Positions 54,956-64,000 of a stretch of DNA of 64,000 nucleotides are shown piece by piece. Below the pieces are notes generated by a model, which was given only the letters and a program-made list of their open reading frames with translations, was not told where the DNA came from and did no database searches. The position numbers and the translations under genes were made by a program. Origin of the DNA: Gilliamella apicola (GTDB lineage: Bacteria > Pseudomonadota > Gammaproteobacteria > Enterobacterales > Orbaceae); assembly GCF_000599985.1 (NCBI RefSeq), contig NZ_CP007445.1, positions 1 to 64,000 of the forward strand. Direction: 5' to 3'. Positions within the stretch are counted from its first letter, which is position 1. Each line of letters begins with the position of its first letter.

Positions 54956-55429
54956 TTACTCAGTAGTCTGTTTAGGTTTTTTATAGTTACAAAAAATAAA
55001 TAATCCAATGCCTATACAGATAGCGCAATCTGCAACATTAAATGTTGGGTAGTGCCAACTACCAAAATTAACATCTAAAAAATCAACCACAAAACCATGG
55101 TAAAGTCGATCGAATAAATTACCCAATGCACCACCTAAAATTAGTGATAATGAAAAATTTTCTAATTTTTTTTGGCATGAATTACGATAGAGCATATGCA
55201 TAATGACAACGCTGATAATCAAGGCAATAGCAACTAGCATTTCACGTTGTCCCTCGAAAAAACTAAACGCTGCGCCGATATTACGCACATAAGTAATAGA
55301 GAAGAACGGTAAAAGATTTACTGATTCAAACAGAGAAAATTTATCAATAATAAAAAACTTACTTGCGATATCAATTATAAAAATCACAATTGTAACGAGT
55401 AACCAGTAAAGTCCATTATCTTTTTTCAT
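54956..55429 (-). CDS. lspA: Lipoprotein signal peptidase
   Basis: 157 residues with four TM segments. Catalytic Asp residues are in [17 protein letters not shown] and FNVADCAI. It removes signal peptides from prolipoproteins. Part of ribF-ileS-lspA-ispH. Confidence 0.96.
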   Translation of the reverse strand: MKKDNGLYWLLVTIVIFIIDIASKFFIIDKFSLFESVNLLPFFSITYVRNIGAAFSFFEGQREMLVAIALIISVVIMHMLYRNSCQKKLENFSLSLILGGALGNLFDRLYHGFVVDFLDVNFGSWHYPTFNVADCAICIGIGLFIFCNYKKPKQTTE

Positions 55430-55452
55430 ATAGTATGCTCATTATTATGTTT

Positions 55453-55518
55453 CCGCCGACAGGTGTCGGCGGTAAAAATATTGAATTGCTATAGATTTTA
55501 TTCTATAGCGGTTTTTTT
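55453..55518. other. Two hairpins between ileS and lspA
   Basis: CCGCCGAC (55453-55460) pairs with GTCGGCGG (55465-55472). GCTATAG (55488-55494) pairs with CTATAGC (55503-55509) and is followed on the plus strand by GG and T7. In the direction of ileS-lspA transcription no U tract directly follows either stem, so these are more likely processing or attenuation structures. The second is a terminator-like signal for antisense transcripts. Confidence 0.5.
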
Positions 55519-55536
55519 ATGTCAAACTATTAATGA

Positions 55537-58344
55537 CTAGGCGAAATGTCTAACTTCACCCTTACCATTAATATTTTCTTCACAGCGTTTACATAAATGT
55601 GTGGTTGGATCGTTATCGATAGTATAGTGCCAGCAACGAGGGCATTTATCACCTTGTGCTTTAGCAATTTCAATTTTTAATCCATCAATATCACTTTGCA
55701 CTGCCTCTGCTGGTGCTGCTTGTAATGGCTTAACACTCGCTTGTGAAGTGAGTAATACAAAGCATAATTCATTTTCTAGTTTAGCTAAAGTTGCCATGAT
55801 ATCTTCATTAGCATAAAGGGTTACCGCAGCTTCAAGAGCCCCACCTATCACTTTATCATTACGACCTTGTTCAAGCACTTTATTTACTTCACTACGAATC
55901 GCTAAAATTTGTGCCCAATATTCACTATTTAATGTTTCACTTTCTGATAATGTAAACAGTTTTGTGTACCATTCATCTTCAAAAACAAATTCCTGTTTTT
56001 CTGGTGCTGGTATATATTGCCAAATTTCATCTGCAGTGAAAGATAGAATTGGGGCAATCCAACGTATCATCGCTTGTGCAATATGATATAGGGCAGTTTG
56101 ACAACTATGACGAGCAACACTATCACTTTTAGCTGTATATTGACGATCTTTGATGATATCTAAATAGAATGAGCCCATTTCGATTGAGCAAAATTGCATA
56201 ATGCGTTGTACAACTTTGTGGAAATCATAGTTTTCATAAGCCTGTATAATTTGCTCTTGGGCTTCTTTAGCCATACTCACTGCCCAACGATCAAGTACAA
56301 CCATATCTTCTGGTTTTATCATATCTTTGACTGGATCGAAACCATTTAAGTTTGCCAGTAAGAAACGTGCAGTATTACGGATACGGCGATAGCTGTCCGC
56401 AGCGCGTTTGATGATTTCATCTGAATAGCTCATTTCGCCTGAATAGTCGGTAGATGCGATCCATAAACGTAAAATATCGGCACCTAATTTATTCATAACT
56501 TCTTGAGGAGTCACAATGTTACCGAGTGATTTAGACATCTTACGACCTTGTCCATCAACCACAAAACCATGAGTTAAAACTTGTTTGTAAGGTGCTTTGT
56601 TATCAATAGCTGTCGATAACATTAATGATGACATAAACCAACCACGATGCTGATCGGATCCCTCTAAATACATATCGGCTTCGTGCCCTGCAAATTCAGG
56701 ACGAACACCAACCACTGAATAGAAAGTTGATCCAGAATCAAACCATACATCTAATGTGTCTGGCACTTTACGGTAATCATCGGCATCAGGGCCAAGCAGA
56801 TCTTTAATATCTGCATCCCACCAAGCTTGAATCCCATTTTGTTCAACTAATTTAGCTACCTTTTCAACAAGTTCTAAAGTATCTGGATGTAGCTCTTCTG
56901 TGTCTTTATGTACGAATAGCGTCATTGGTACGCCCCATGTACGTTGGCGAGAAATACACCAGTCAGGGCGGTTTACTACCATAGTCTCAATACGTGCTTG
57001 TCCCCAATCTGGGATCCAACGGACTTGTTTAATCTCTTTTAATGATTGAGCACGTAAACCTTGTTTATCCATACTGATAAACCATTGTGGTGTTGCACGG
57101 TAGATAACAGGGGTTTTATGTCGCCAACAGCATGGGTAGCTATGTTCAATATTTTCAAAGTGTAGTAACGCACTGCGTTCTTTTAATAGTTCAACTACTA
57201 CTTTATTGGCTTTAAAAACAAATAAACCATCTAAACCAGCGCCAGTTCCCGGTAAGTAACAACCATTTCCTCCAACAGGATTTGCTACTTCAAGACCATA
57301 TTTTTGACCAACAATAAAGTCTTCAGCACCGTGTCCAGGAGCGGTATGTACAGCACCAGTACCTGCATCAACCGTAACATGTTCACCAAGAACAATTGGT
57401 TCATCAAAATCAAGGAAAGGGTGTTTGAAACGCAATAATTCGAGATCTTTACCATGGCAAGAACCTAAGATTGTCCAATCAGTGATATCGGCACGTTTCA
57501 TTACCGAATCAACTAATTCTGCTGCCAAAATTAAACATTCTTTATCGTTGATCTGTACTAGTTGATATTCTACTGTTTCATTAAGTGCGATTCCTCGGCT
57601 AGCAGGAAGTGTCCAAGGAGTTGTTGTCCAGATAACGGCATTAATTGTTAAATCAGTATTAATACCGAATTTATTTGCCACCGTTTGATTATCAGTTGCT
57701 TTGAATTTTACATCAATTGCAGGCGATGATTTATCGTAATATTCTACTTCAGCTTCCGCTAATGCAGACATACAGTCAGTACACCAATAGACAGGTTTAG
57801 CACCCTTTACTAAATGCCCATTTTTTATTACTTTACCTAATGCACGAATAATATTCGCTTCAGTATCGTAATTCATTGTGCGATAAGGGTTTTGCCAGTC
57901 ACCTAATACGCCCATTCGGATAAAGTCGGCTTTTTGTAGTTCAACTTGTGAAGCGGCATAATCACGACAAATTTGACGAAATTCAGCTGGCGTTACTTTT
58001 ACGCCTGGTTTCCCGACTTGTTCTTCAACCTTTTGCTCAATTGGTAAACCATGACAATCCCATCCTGGAATATACGGGGAGTCATAACCACTTAACCCTT
58101 TTGATTTGATGATAATGTCTTTAATAATTTTATTAACAGCATGACCAATATGAAGTTTACCATTTGCATAAGGAGGGCCATCATGCAAAATAAAGACTTT
58201 TTTACCTTTTTTTACTTGGCGGATTTTACGATAAAGTTCTTTATCGTACCAATTTTGCAACATCGCAGGTTCACGTTTAGCAAGATCTCCTCGCATTGGA
58301 AACCCAGTTTCCGGTAAATTCAATGTATTTTTATAATCTGTCAT
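55537..58344 (-). CDS. ileS: Isoleucine-tRNA ligase
   Basis: 935 residues. [16 protein letters not shown] holds the HIGH motif, KMSKSLGN the KMSKS motif, the editing domain [16 protein letters not shown] is complete, and the C-terminal zinc finger CPRCWHYT...[10 protein letters not shown] is present. Between ribF and lspA as in E. coli. Confidence 0.98.
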   Translation of the reverse strand: MTDYKNTLNLPETGFPMRGDLAKREPAMLQNWYDKELYRKIRQVKKGKKVFILHDGPPYANGKLHIGHAVNKIIKDIIIKSKGLSGYDSPYIPGWDCHGLPIEQKVEEQVGKPGVKVTPAEFRQICRDYAASQVELQKADFIRMGVLGDWQNPYRTMNYDTEANIIRALGKVIKNGHLVKGAKPVYWCTDCMSALAEAEVEYYDKSSPAIDVKFKATDNQTVANKFGINTDLTINAVIWTTTPWTLPASRGIALNETVEYQLVQINDKECLILAAELVDSVMKRADITDWTILGSCHGKDLELLRFKHPFLDFDEPIVLGEHVTVDAGTGAVHTAPGHGAEDFIVGQKYGLEVANPVGGNGCYLPGTGAGLDGLFVFKANKVVVELLKERSALLHFENIEHSYPCCWRHKTPVIYRATPQWFISMDKQGLRAQSLKEIKQVRWIPDWGQARIETMVVNRPDWCISRQRTWGVPMTLFVHKDTEELHPDTLELVEKVAKLVEQNGIQAWWDADIKDLLGPDADDYRKVPDTLDVWFDSGSTFYSVVGVRPEFAGHEADMYLEGSDQHRGWFMSSLMLSTAIDNKAPYKQVLTHGFVVDGQGRKMSKSLGNIVTPQEVMNKLGADILRLWIASTDYSGEMSYSDEIIKRAADSYRRIRNTARFLLANLNGFDPVKDMIKPEDMVVLDRWAVSMAKEAQEQIIQAYENYDFHKVVQRIMQFCSIEMGSFYLDIIKDRQYTAKSDSVARHSCQTALYHIAQAMIRWIAPILSFTADEIWQYIPAPEKQEFVFEDEWYTKLFTLSESETLNSEYWAQILAIRSEVNKVLEQGRNDKVIGGALEAAVTLYANEDIMATLAKLENELCFVLLTSQASVKPLQAAPAEAVQSDIDGLKIEIAKAQGDKCPRCWHYTIDNDPTTHLCKRCEENINGKGEVRHFA

Positions 58345-58381
58345 GCTGATTTATTCCAGTTAATTTTGTTGATACTACTTT

Positions 58382-59320
58382 TTAATTAGTTAATTTTGCA
58401 CTGATCTCTTTCGCAGTGCAAATATCTTGTGTTATTTGTTCTTTTAATTCTGACAATGAATCAAATTTTTTCTCATCACGTAACTTATGAACAAAAGTGA
58501 CGTCTAAATATTGTCCATAAATATCACCTGAAAAGTCAAACAGATTCACCTCTAATATTGCTTTTTTACCTTGAATTGTGGGTCTTACCCCTATGTTGGC
58601 AATACCTTGATAATCTTGATTACTACAGCAGTTTTTGACTTTAACCAGATAAACACCTTGCAGCGCTGGTTTTTTGCGGTGTAGATGAATATTGGCTGTG
58701 GGAAACCCTAATTGTCTAGCTAAAGCATTGCCATGTATTACACGTCCTTCAATAGTATAATCACGCCCTAAAAGGCAAAGTGCTAATTTAAAGTCGCTAT
58801 TTAATAATGCTTCTCGCACCGCAGTGCTACTAATTCTTAAGTTATTCCAAACCAGTGTTGGCATACTTTGAACGGCAAAATGATGGTTGTGTGCATAATT
58901 TTGTAAAAGATGAATATCGCCTTTCCGCCCATGCCCAAATCGAAAATCATCACCAATAGCAATATATTTAGCTTTTAATTTGTTAATTAACCAATCTTGA
59001 ATAAAAGTATTGGCTGACATATTGGCAAAGGTTTGGGTGAAGGGAACGGCAATAATATAGTCGATACCGAGCTTTTCAATTAACGTCACTTTTTCTTTAA
59101 ATGAAGTTAATCTTGCTGGGGCTTGTTGCTTGCAAAAAAACTCTAATGGTTGAGGTTCAAATAACATAACCACTGTGGGTAAATTTAATTTTTTACCTTG
59201 TTCTATCAAATGGTTAATTAATTGTTGGTGTCCTAAATGCACACCATCAAAGTTACCCAATGTTAGTACACATTGAGTAAACTCATTGTTTAAATTGCCA
59301 ATACCGCGGATTATCTTCAT
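58382..59320 (-). CDS. ribF: Bifunctional riboflavin kinase / FAD synthetase
   Basis: 312 residues. N-terminal adenylyltransferase with GNFDGVHLGHQQLI and SSTAVREALL; C-terminal flavokinase with GFPTANIHL and GVYLVKV. Converts riboflavin to FMN and FAD. Confidence 0.97.
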   Translation of the reverse strand: MKIIRGIGNLNNEFTQCVLTLGNFDGVHLGHQQLINHLIEQGKKLNLPTVVMLFEPQPLEFFCKQQAPARLTSFKEKVTLIEKLGIDYIIAVPFTQTFANMSANTFIQDWLINKLKAKYIAIGDDFRFGHGRKGDIHLLQNYAHNHHFAVQSMPTLVWNNLRISSTAVREALLNSDFKLALCLLGRDYTIEGRVIHGNALARQLGFPTANIHLHRKKPALQGVYLVKVKNCCSNQDYQGIANIGVRPTIQGKKAILEVNLFDFSGDIYGQYLDVTFVHKLRDEKKFDSLSELKEQITQDICTAKEISAKLTN

Positions 59321-59621
59321 TAAAGCGTGTTAATTAATTGTTATGTTTTAACTAAAATAGTTGCCAATTATACCAATCTTTCTTGAAGATGCACGCAATA
59401 ACAACTGTGCTTTTTATGGTTATATATGGAATATTACACTTATTGAATAAATAAGATTTGATTGTGATATCAAGTCTTAACGCATATTTTTGGTTTGCGT
59501 AAATTAATATTGATTATTAGATAAAAATTTCACAACAAAATAGCTCATTGGCTTGTTATTTATACTTTTATTACTTTACTGATAAATTACATATCATATT
59601 GGTATATATCTATAATTTTTA
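59321..59621. other. Intergenic region between folE and ribF
   Basis: 301 bp, very AT-rich. No gene, RNA or obvious hairpin recognised; the ribF promoter is expected at its left end. Confidence 0.5.
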
Positions 59622-60281
59622 TTAATAGTGTTTCAATGCTCTTAAAAATTCTTGCCGGGTGCTTGGATTAGTTTTAAACCCTCCACCTAATGCAGTAGTT
59701 GTTGTTAGACTATTTGAATCTTTAATTCCACGAGCTTTTACACAATAGTGTGTGGCATCAATTGAAACTGCAACATTAACTGTTCCTAAAAGAGTTTGCA
59801 GTGCAACTAAAATTTGTTGGGTTAATCTTTCTTGTACTTGTGGGCGTTGCGAAAAAAACTCAACAATCCGATTAATTTTCGATAGACCGATCACTTTATC
59901 TTTTGGGATATAAGAAACAGTAGCTTTACCATCAATAGTAACAAAATGGTGTTCACACACACTCGTTAAGGTAATATCCCGAACAGTTATCATTTCATCA
60001 ACCTGCATTTTATTTTCAATTAGGGTGATTTTGGGAAAGTTATGATAGTTAAGTCCAGAAAATATTTCGTCAACATACATCTTTGCAACGCGGTGCGGAG
60101 TTTCAGCGAGGCTATCATCACTCAAATCAAGCTCCATAAGCTTCATAATTTCTCGGAAATGTGCTTCAATTTTAGCTTTCCGTTCGCTACTATCCATATC
60201 TAAACGACTTGATGGGGTTTCAAGATTTTTAGCGGCGAGAGCTTCTTTGACTTTTTGCGCAGCAAGACTTAATTCTGTCAT
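59622..60281 (-). CDS. folE: GTP cyclohydrolase I
   Basis: 219 residues. Zinc ligands Cys and His in [13 protein letters not shown], the substrate loop [19 protein letters not shown] and [14 protein letters not shown], and the second zinc Cys in [11 protein letters not shown]. First step of folate synthesis. Divergent from polA across a 40-bp element. Confidence 0.97.
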   Translation of the reverse strand: MTELSLAAQKVKEALAAKNLETPSSRLDMDSSERKAKIEAHFREIMKLMELDLSDDSLAETPHRVAKMYVDEIFSGLNYHNFPKITLIENKMQVDEMITVRDITLTSVCEHHFVTIDGKATVSYIPKDKVIGLSKINRIVEFFSQRPQVQERLTQQILVALQTLLGTVNVAVSIDATHYCVKARGIKDSNSLTTTTALGGGFKTNPSTRQEFLRALKHY

Positions 60282-60357
60282 CTATTACATACTCAGGCGA
60301 AAACAAAGGCAATATTATATAACACTTATTAAACAATATATAGTTGTTTACTGGTTT

Positions 60358-60397
60358 TTTATACTGAAACGTATAGTTAATCTGAAACTTCTTTACA
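60358..60397 (+). repeat. 40-bp intergenic element, copy 3 (upstream of polA)
   Basis: Both half-sites are CTGAAAC; it ends TTTACA and has CTT in place of TTT near the end. Between divergent folE and polA, 85 bp before the polA ATG. Confidence 0.9.
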
Positions 60398-60482
60398 TTA
60401 TATTATGGTCATGAATAAGAATATTACGGTTAATTAGGTTATACTATCAGCCATTAACTTGAATAACATTTGGGTAATAGAA

Positions 60483-63257
60483 ATGCCAAATAACACACCA
60501 ATTATCCTAATTGATGGATCTTCGTATCTTTACCGTGCTTTTTTTGCATGCCCTCCATTAACTAATGCCAAAGGTGAGCCAACTGGCGCTATTTTTGGTG
60601 TGATTAATATGATTCGCAGTTTAATCAATCAATATAACCCTACCCATATTGCGGTGGTTTTTGATGCGAAGGGAGGTTCATTTCGTAATGAGATCTACAG
60701 CGAATATAAAGCTACGCGTGAAGCGATGCCTGAAAATCTTCGCCCTCAAATTGAGCCTATTCATACTATTTTAAAAGCGATGGGGTTGCCTTTACTATGT
60801 ATTGAAGGAGTTGAGGCAGATGACGTTATTGGTACCTTAGCCAGACAAGCTGAACGCGAAAATCTGGACGTGCTAATTAGTACTGGCGATAAAGATATGG
60901 CGCAGTTGGTGAGTGATAAAATCACACTAATTAACACAATGAATAATTCTGTGCTAGATCCAAAAGGTGTGATGGATAAATTTGGTGTTCCACCCGAAAA
61001 AATTATTGATTATTTAGCGTTAAGAGGTGATTCCTCCGATAATATACCGGGTGTGCCGGGTGTAGGTGAAAAAACGGCACAAAGCTTATTGACTGAATTT
61101 ACCAGTGTTAAAGATATTTATACACGCTTAGATGATATTGAAAAATTATCGATCCGTGGTGCAAAATCCCTAAAACAAAAATTAATTGATAATCAAAATG
61201 AAGCTGAACTTTCCTATTTGCTTGCTACCATCAAAACCGATGTAAAATTAGATTTTACTAATGAGCAACTGCTCATTACTGATATTGATGTCAATAAATT
61301 GGTTGAATTGTTTGCTTATTATGGCTTTCATCGTTGGCAAAAAGAGTTAATTGCGGGTACGTTTCTAAAACAGCAAAAAAATGGCATCGCAGGTGAAAGT
61401 TTATCGTTATTGGAAGATCAACAACATTCAGTTACTGCACAAAAGAAAGAGACCGATTACCAATGTATATTAACGCATGAACAGCTTGATGACTGGGTTA
61501 TCAAGTTAACCAATAGCAAGCAATTTGCTTTTGACACTGAAACCGATAATGTTGATCATGTACATGCTAAATTAGTGGGTATATCGCTGAGTGTTGAACC
61601 TTATCAAGCCGCCTACATTCCACTGGCTCATCAGTATTTAGGGGTACCAGAGCAATTACCTTTAACCGAGGTATTAGCCAAATTAAAACCTGTACTTGAA
61701 AACCCAGAGATTAAAAAAATTGCGCAAAATGCTAAATTTGATTACAGCATATTAGCTAATTATGGCATTAAGGTGAGTGGTATTGCCTTTGATACCATGC
61801 TTGAATCTTATGTATTAAATAGTACTGAACGTCATGATATGGATAGTATGGCAAATCGTTATCTCAATCATAAAACCATCACTTATGATGAGCTCACTAA
61901 AGTAGATAAAAAGAAAGTTACCATTGATGCTATTGAAGTAGAAAAAACCACTCAATATGCGGCTGAAGATGCCGATATTACATTGCAACTGCATGAAAAA
62001 TTGTGGCCAGAACTTGAAAAAGACCAAAAATTAACAAAGCTATTTACTGATATTGAGATGCCACTGGCTATAGTATTAGCTGAAATGGAAAGAACAGGTG
62101 TATTGGTTGATGCGAAACAATTAAATGACTATTCTTATGAGTTAGCTAAACAATTAATTGAAATTGAAGCGCAACTGCAATCACTCGCTGGCGAAAAATT
62201 TAATCCAGCCTCACCAAAACAGATTCAAGCGATTTTATTTGATAAACACAATTTACCTGTTTTAAAAAAGACGCCAAAAGGTGACCCTTCAACCAGCGAA
62301 GAAGTATTAAGTGAACTGGCTAACGAATACGAATTACCGCGAATGATTTTGTTCTATCGTGGATTAGCTAAATTAAAAAATACTTATACTGATAAATTAC
62401 CATTGATGATTAGTCCAATCGATCATCGTATTCATACTAACTATAATCAAATCGGTACTATCACGGGGCGATTATCATCTAACGATCCGAACTTACAAAA
62501 TATTCCGGTACGTAATGAAGAAGGTCGACGTATTCGCCAAGCATTTATTGCGCCGAAAGGTTGTAAAATCATTTCTGCTGACTATTCACAAATTGAGTTA
62601 CGTATTATGGCGCATTTGTCGCAAGATGAAAGTTTACTTAATGCTTTTGCTCATGATAAAGATATTCACCGAGTAACCGCTGGTGAAATATTAGGTAAAG
62701 CTGAATCAGAAGTCACCAATGAAGAGCGAAGACGTGCTAAAGCGGTTAATTTTGGTTTAATTTATGGTATGAGTGCTTTTGGGTTATCTAAACAGATTAA
62801 TATCCCTCGTAAAGAAGCGCAGTTTTACATCGATCGTTATTTTGAACGCTATCCAGGTGTTCAACAATATATGGAACAAACTCGCCAACTTGCTGCTGAG
62901 CAAGGTTACGTTGAAACCTTGTCAGGTCGTCGTTTGTATCTACCTAAAATTAGATCAACTAACGGTATTGAAAAGCGTGGAGCGGAACGAGCAGCTATTA
63001 ATGCACCAATGCAAGGTACCGCGGCCGATATTATCAAAACTGCCATGATAAAAATGAGTGAGTGGATAAAAAATCAATCCGCAGATAATATTAAAATGGT
63101 GATGCAAGTACACGATGAATTAGTATTTGAAGTAAAAGATGCGTTTGTTGAGCAATATTGTACAGAAATTAAAAAGATTATGGAAAATTGTTATCAGTTA
63201 TCTGTACCTTTAAAAGTCGATGTCGGTATCGGCAATAACTGGGATGAGGCGCATTAA
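60483..63257 (+). CDS. polA: DNA polymerase I
   Basis: 924 residues from ATG 60483 (MPNNTPIILIDGSSYLYRAF). 5' nuclease domain 1-290 (GVEADDVIGTLA, GDSSDNIPGVPGVGEKTA). 3'-5' exonuclease domain about 320-515 with the acidic residues present in FAFDTETDNVD, AKFDYSIL and YAAEDADITLQL, so proofreading should be active. Polymerase domain has DYSQIELRIMAHLS, RRRAKAVNFGLIYG and HDELVFEV. The listed upstream frame from 60459 is not needed. Confidence 0.97.
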   Translation: MPNNTPIILIDGSSYLYRAFFACPPLTNAKGEPTGAIFGVINMIRSLINQYNPTHIAVVFDAKGGSFRNEIYSEYKATREAMPENLRPQIEPIHTILKAMGLPLLCIEGVEADDVIGTLARQAERENLDVLISTGDKDMAQLVSDKITLINTMNNSVLDPKGVMDKFGVPPEKIIDYLALRGDSSDNIPGVPGVGEKTAQSLLTEFTSVKDIYTRLDDIEKLSIRGAKSLKQKLIDNQNEAELSYLLATIKTDVKLDFTNEQLLITDIDVNKLVELFAYYGFHRWQKELIAGTFLKQQKNGIAGESLSLLEDQQHSVTAQKKETDYQCILTHEQLDDWVIKLTNSKQFAFDTETDNVDHVHAKLVGISLSVEPYQAAYIPLAHQYLGVPEQLPLTEVLAKLKPVLENPEIKKIAQNAKFDYSILANYGIKVSGIAFDTMLESYVLNSTERHDMDSMANRYLNHKTITYDELTKVDKKKVTIDAIEVEKTTQYAAEDADITLQLHEKLWPELEKDQKLTKLFTDIEMPLAIVLAEMERTGVLVDAKQLNDYSYELAKQLIEIEAQLQSLAGEKFNPASPKQIQAILFDKHNLPVLKKTPKGDPSTSEEVLSELANEYELPRMILFYRGLAKLKNTYTDKLPLMISPIDHRIHTNYNQIGTITGRLSSNDPNLQNIPVRNEEGRRIRQAFIAPKGCKIISADYSQIELRIMAHLSQDESLLNAFAHDKDIHRVTAGEILGKAESEVTNEERRRAKAVNFGLIYGMSAFGLSKQINIPRKEAQFYIDRYFERYPGVQQYMEQTRQLAAEQGYVETLSGRRLYLPKIRSTNGIEKRGAERAAINAPMQGTAADIIKTAMIKMSEWIKNQSADNIKMVMQVHDELVFEVKDAFVEQYCTEIKKIMENCYQLSVPLKVDVGIGNNWDEAH

Positions 63258-63289
63258 TTATTCAAAATACAAAGGTTAAGTATCAATGT

Positions 63290-63329
63290 TTTATACTCAA
63301 ACGTATGCTTAACCTCAAACTTTTTTACA
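63290..63329 (+). repeat. 40-bp intergenic element, copy 4 (upstream of gltX)
   Basis: The most divergent copy: both half-sites are CTCAAAC, GTATGC replaces GTATAG, and it ends TTTACA. 187 bp before gltX. Confidence 0.85.
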
Positions 63330-63516
63330 AGTTAGTTATTAATTTTCTAACATTAACATGACTATTGCCGAAACCTTTTAGCGTGTTAGAATAAGCAACT
63401 AAAATGAATTTATATCAAAAAGTTATTCTATTAATTGATATTGTCAAAATAAAAAGAGCGCAAATGATAACCTTAATAGTATCGGCGCTCATTTCTGTTA
63501 TTATTAGGATTATTTC

Positions 63517-64000
63517 ATGAAAATTAAAACCCGTTTTGCACCTAGCCCAACAGGCTATTTACATGTAGGTGGTGCACGTACAGCGCTTTACTCTTGGCTC
63601 TATACTCGTCATGCAAAAGGTGCGTTTGTATTACGTATTGAAGATACTGATCTTGAGCGTTCAACACCAGAAGCGATTGAAGCGATTATGGAAGGTATGA
63701 ATTGGTTAAAATTGTCATGGGATGAAGGCCCTTATTATCAAACTAAACGTTTTGATCGCTACAATCAAGTTATTGATGAAATGTTAGCTAAAGGTACCGC
63801 TTATCGTTGTTACTGTTCGAAAGAACGTCTTGAAAAATTACGTGAAGAGCAAATGGCGAAAGGTGAAAAAGCTCGCTATGACGGTCATTGTCGTTGTGAT
63901 GAACTACAAAAACAGCACTCACATACAAAACCGCATGTTGTCCGTTTTGCTAATCCAGTAGATGGTGTAGTTGTTTTTAATGATTTGATCCGTGGTCCAA
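63517..64000 (+). CDS. gltX: Glutamate-tRNA ligase, 5' part
   Basis: The gene runs off the window after 161 codons. [20 protein letters not shown] carries the class I HIGH-type motif, and [14 protein letters not shown] and [21 protein letters not shown] are typical GltX. The CYC...HCRC region is the zinc-binding site of the E. coli-type enzyme. AGGAT lies 8 nt before ATG 63517. Confidence 0.96.
   Translation, partial: MKIKTRFAPSPTGYLHVGGARTALYSWLYTRHAKGAFVLRIEDTDLERSTPEAIEAIMEGMNWLKLSWDEGPYYQTKRFDRYNQVIDEMLAKGTAYRCYCSKERLEKLREEQMAKGEKARYDGHCRCDELQKQHSHTKPHVVRFANPVDGVVVFNDLIRGP

Noticed and set aside
63465..63495. GAGCGC...GCGCTC hairpin before gltX as a terminator of polA
   Set aside because: The stem is only six base pairs with a loop over 20 nt and no T run; too weak to call.

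Overview
The window looks like a piece of an AT-rich gammaproteobacterial chromosome. Gene order and protein types are enterobacteria-like (miaA-hfq-hflX-hflK-hflC-purA, ftsYEX-rpoH, ribF-ileS-lspA-ispH, yihD-dsbA). The low GC content, many small losses and a full pectin-degradation locus suggest a gut symbiont of the Orbaceae / Gilliamella type. That placement is an inference from content; 16S at 28709-30246 would settle it.

Layout. 1-540 looks like the chromosomal replication origin: 15 GATC sites, two perfect DnaA boxes and AT-rich 13-mer-like repeats. It is followed by hda, whose only workable start appears to be an ATT codon, and by a HAD phosphatase. 2480-15437 is a pectin locus: a GPH-type sugar transporter, a KdgM-type porin that appears to be two barrels fused in tandem, a CE12 pectin acetylesterase, PL1 and PL9 pectate lyases, an RpiB-fold isomerase (DhuI-like, standing in for KduI), oligogalacturonate lyase, KduD, KdgF and the IclR-type repressor KdgR. 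CRP-like sites and KdgR-like palindromes lie in its two main intergenic regions. Together these genes would cut pectate outside or in the periplasm, import oligomers, cut them to unsaturated monomers and carry those to 2-keto-3-deoxygluconate. The kinase and aldolase for the last steps are not in the window.

15444-28406 is housekeeping: anmK, tsaC, an isolated tusB, tsaE, a short amidase, mutL, miaA, hfq, hflX, hflK, hflC, purA, purT. 28470-33910 is a complete rRNA operon (16S, tRNA-Ile, tRNA-Ala, 23S, 5S) with promoter, RNase III processing stems and terminator. 34092-42742 holds a YgjV-like gene fragment, rluE, ftsY-ftsE-ftsX, rpoH with a perfect CRP-type site, a decayed DUF2975/HTH gene pair, a racemase, an exported protein with a caspase-like His/Cys pattern, a sirtuin without zinc cysteines, and mtgA.

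42743-53487 is looser accessory sequence: a possible small membrane protein, a degenerate direct repeat, a phosphoethanolamine-transferase-like protein, a transposase remnant, mobB and mobA around a threonine aldolase, yihD-dsbA, macA-macB and a frameshifted IclR regulator. 53751-64000 is housekeeping again (yfhL, ispH, lspA, ileS, ribF, folE, polA, start of gltX).

The most striking unexplained signal is a 40-bp intergenic element present four times, always in the same orientation and always upstream of a plus-strand gene (tsaE, yfhL, polA, gltX). It contains two direct CTSAAAC half-sites 18 bp apart and ends in a -35-like TTGACA/TTTACA.
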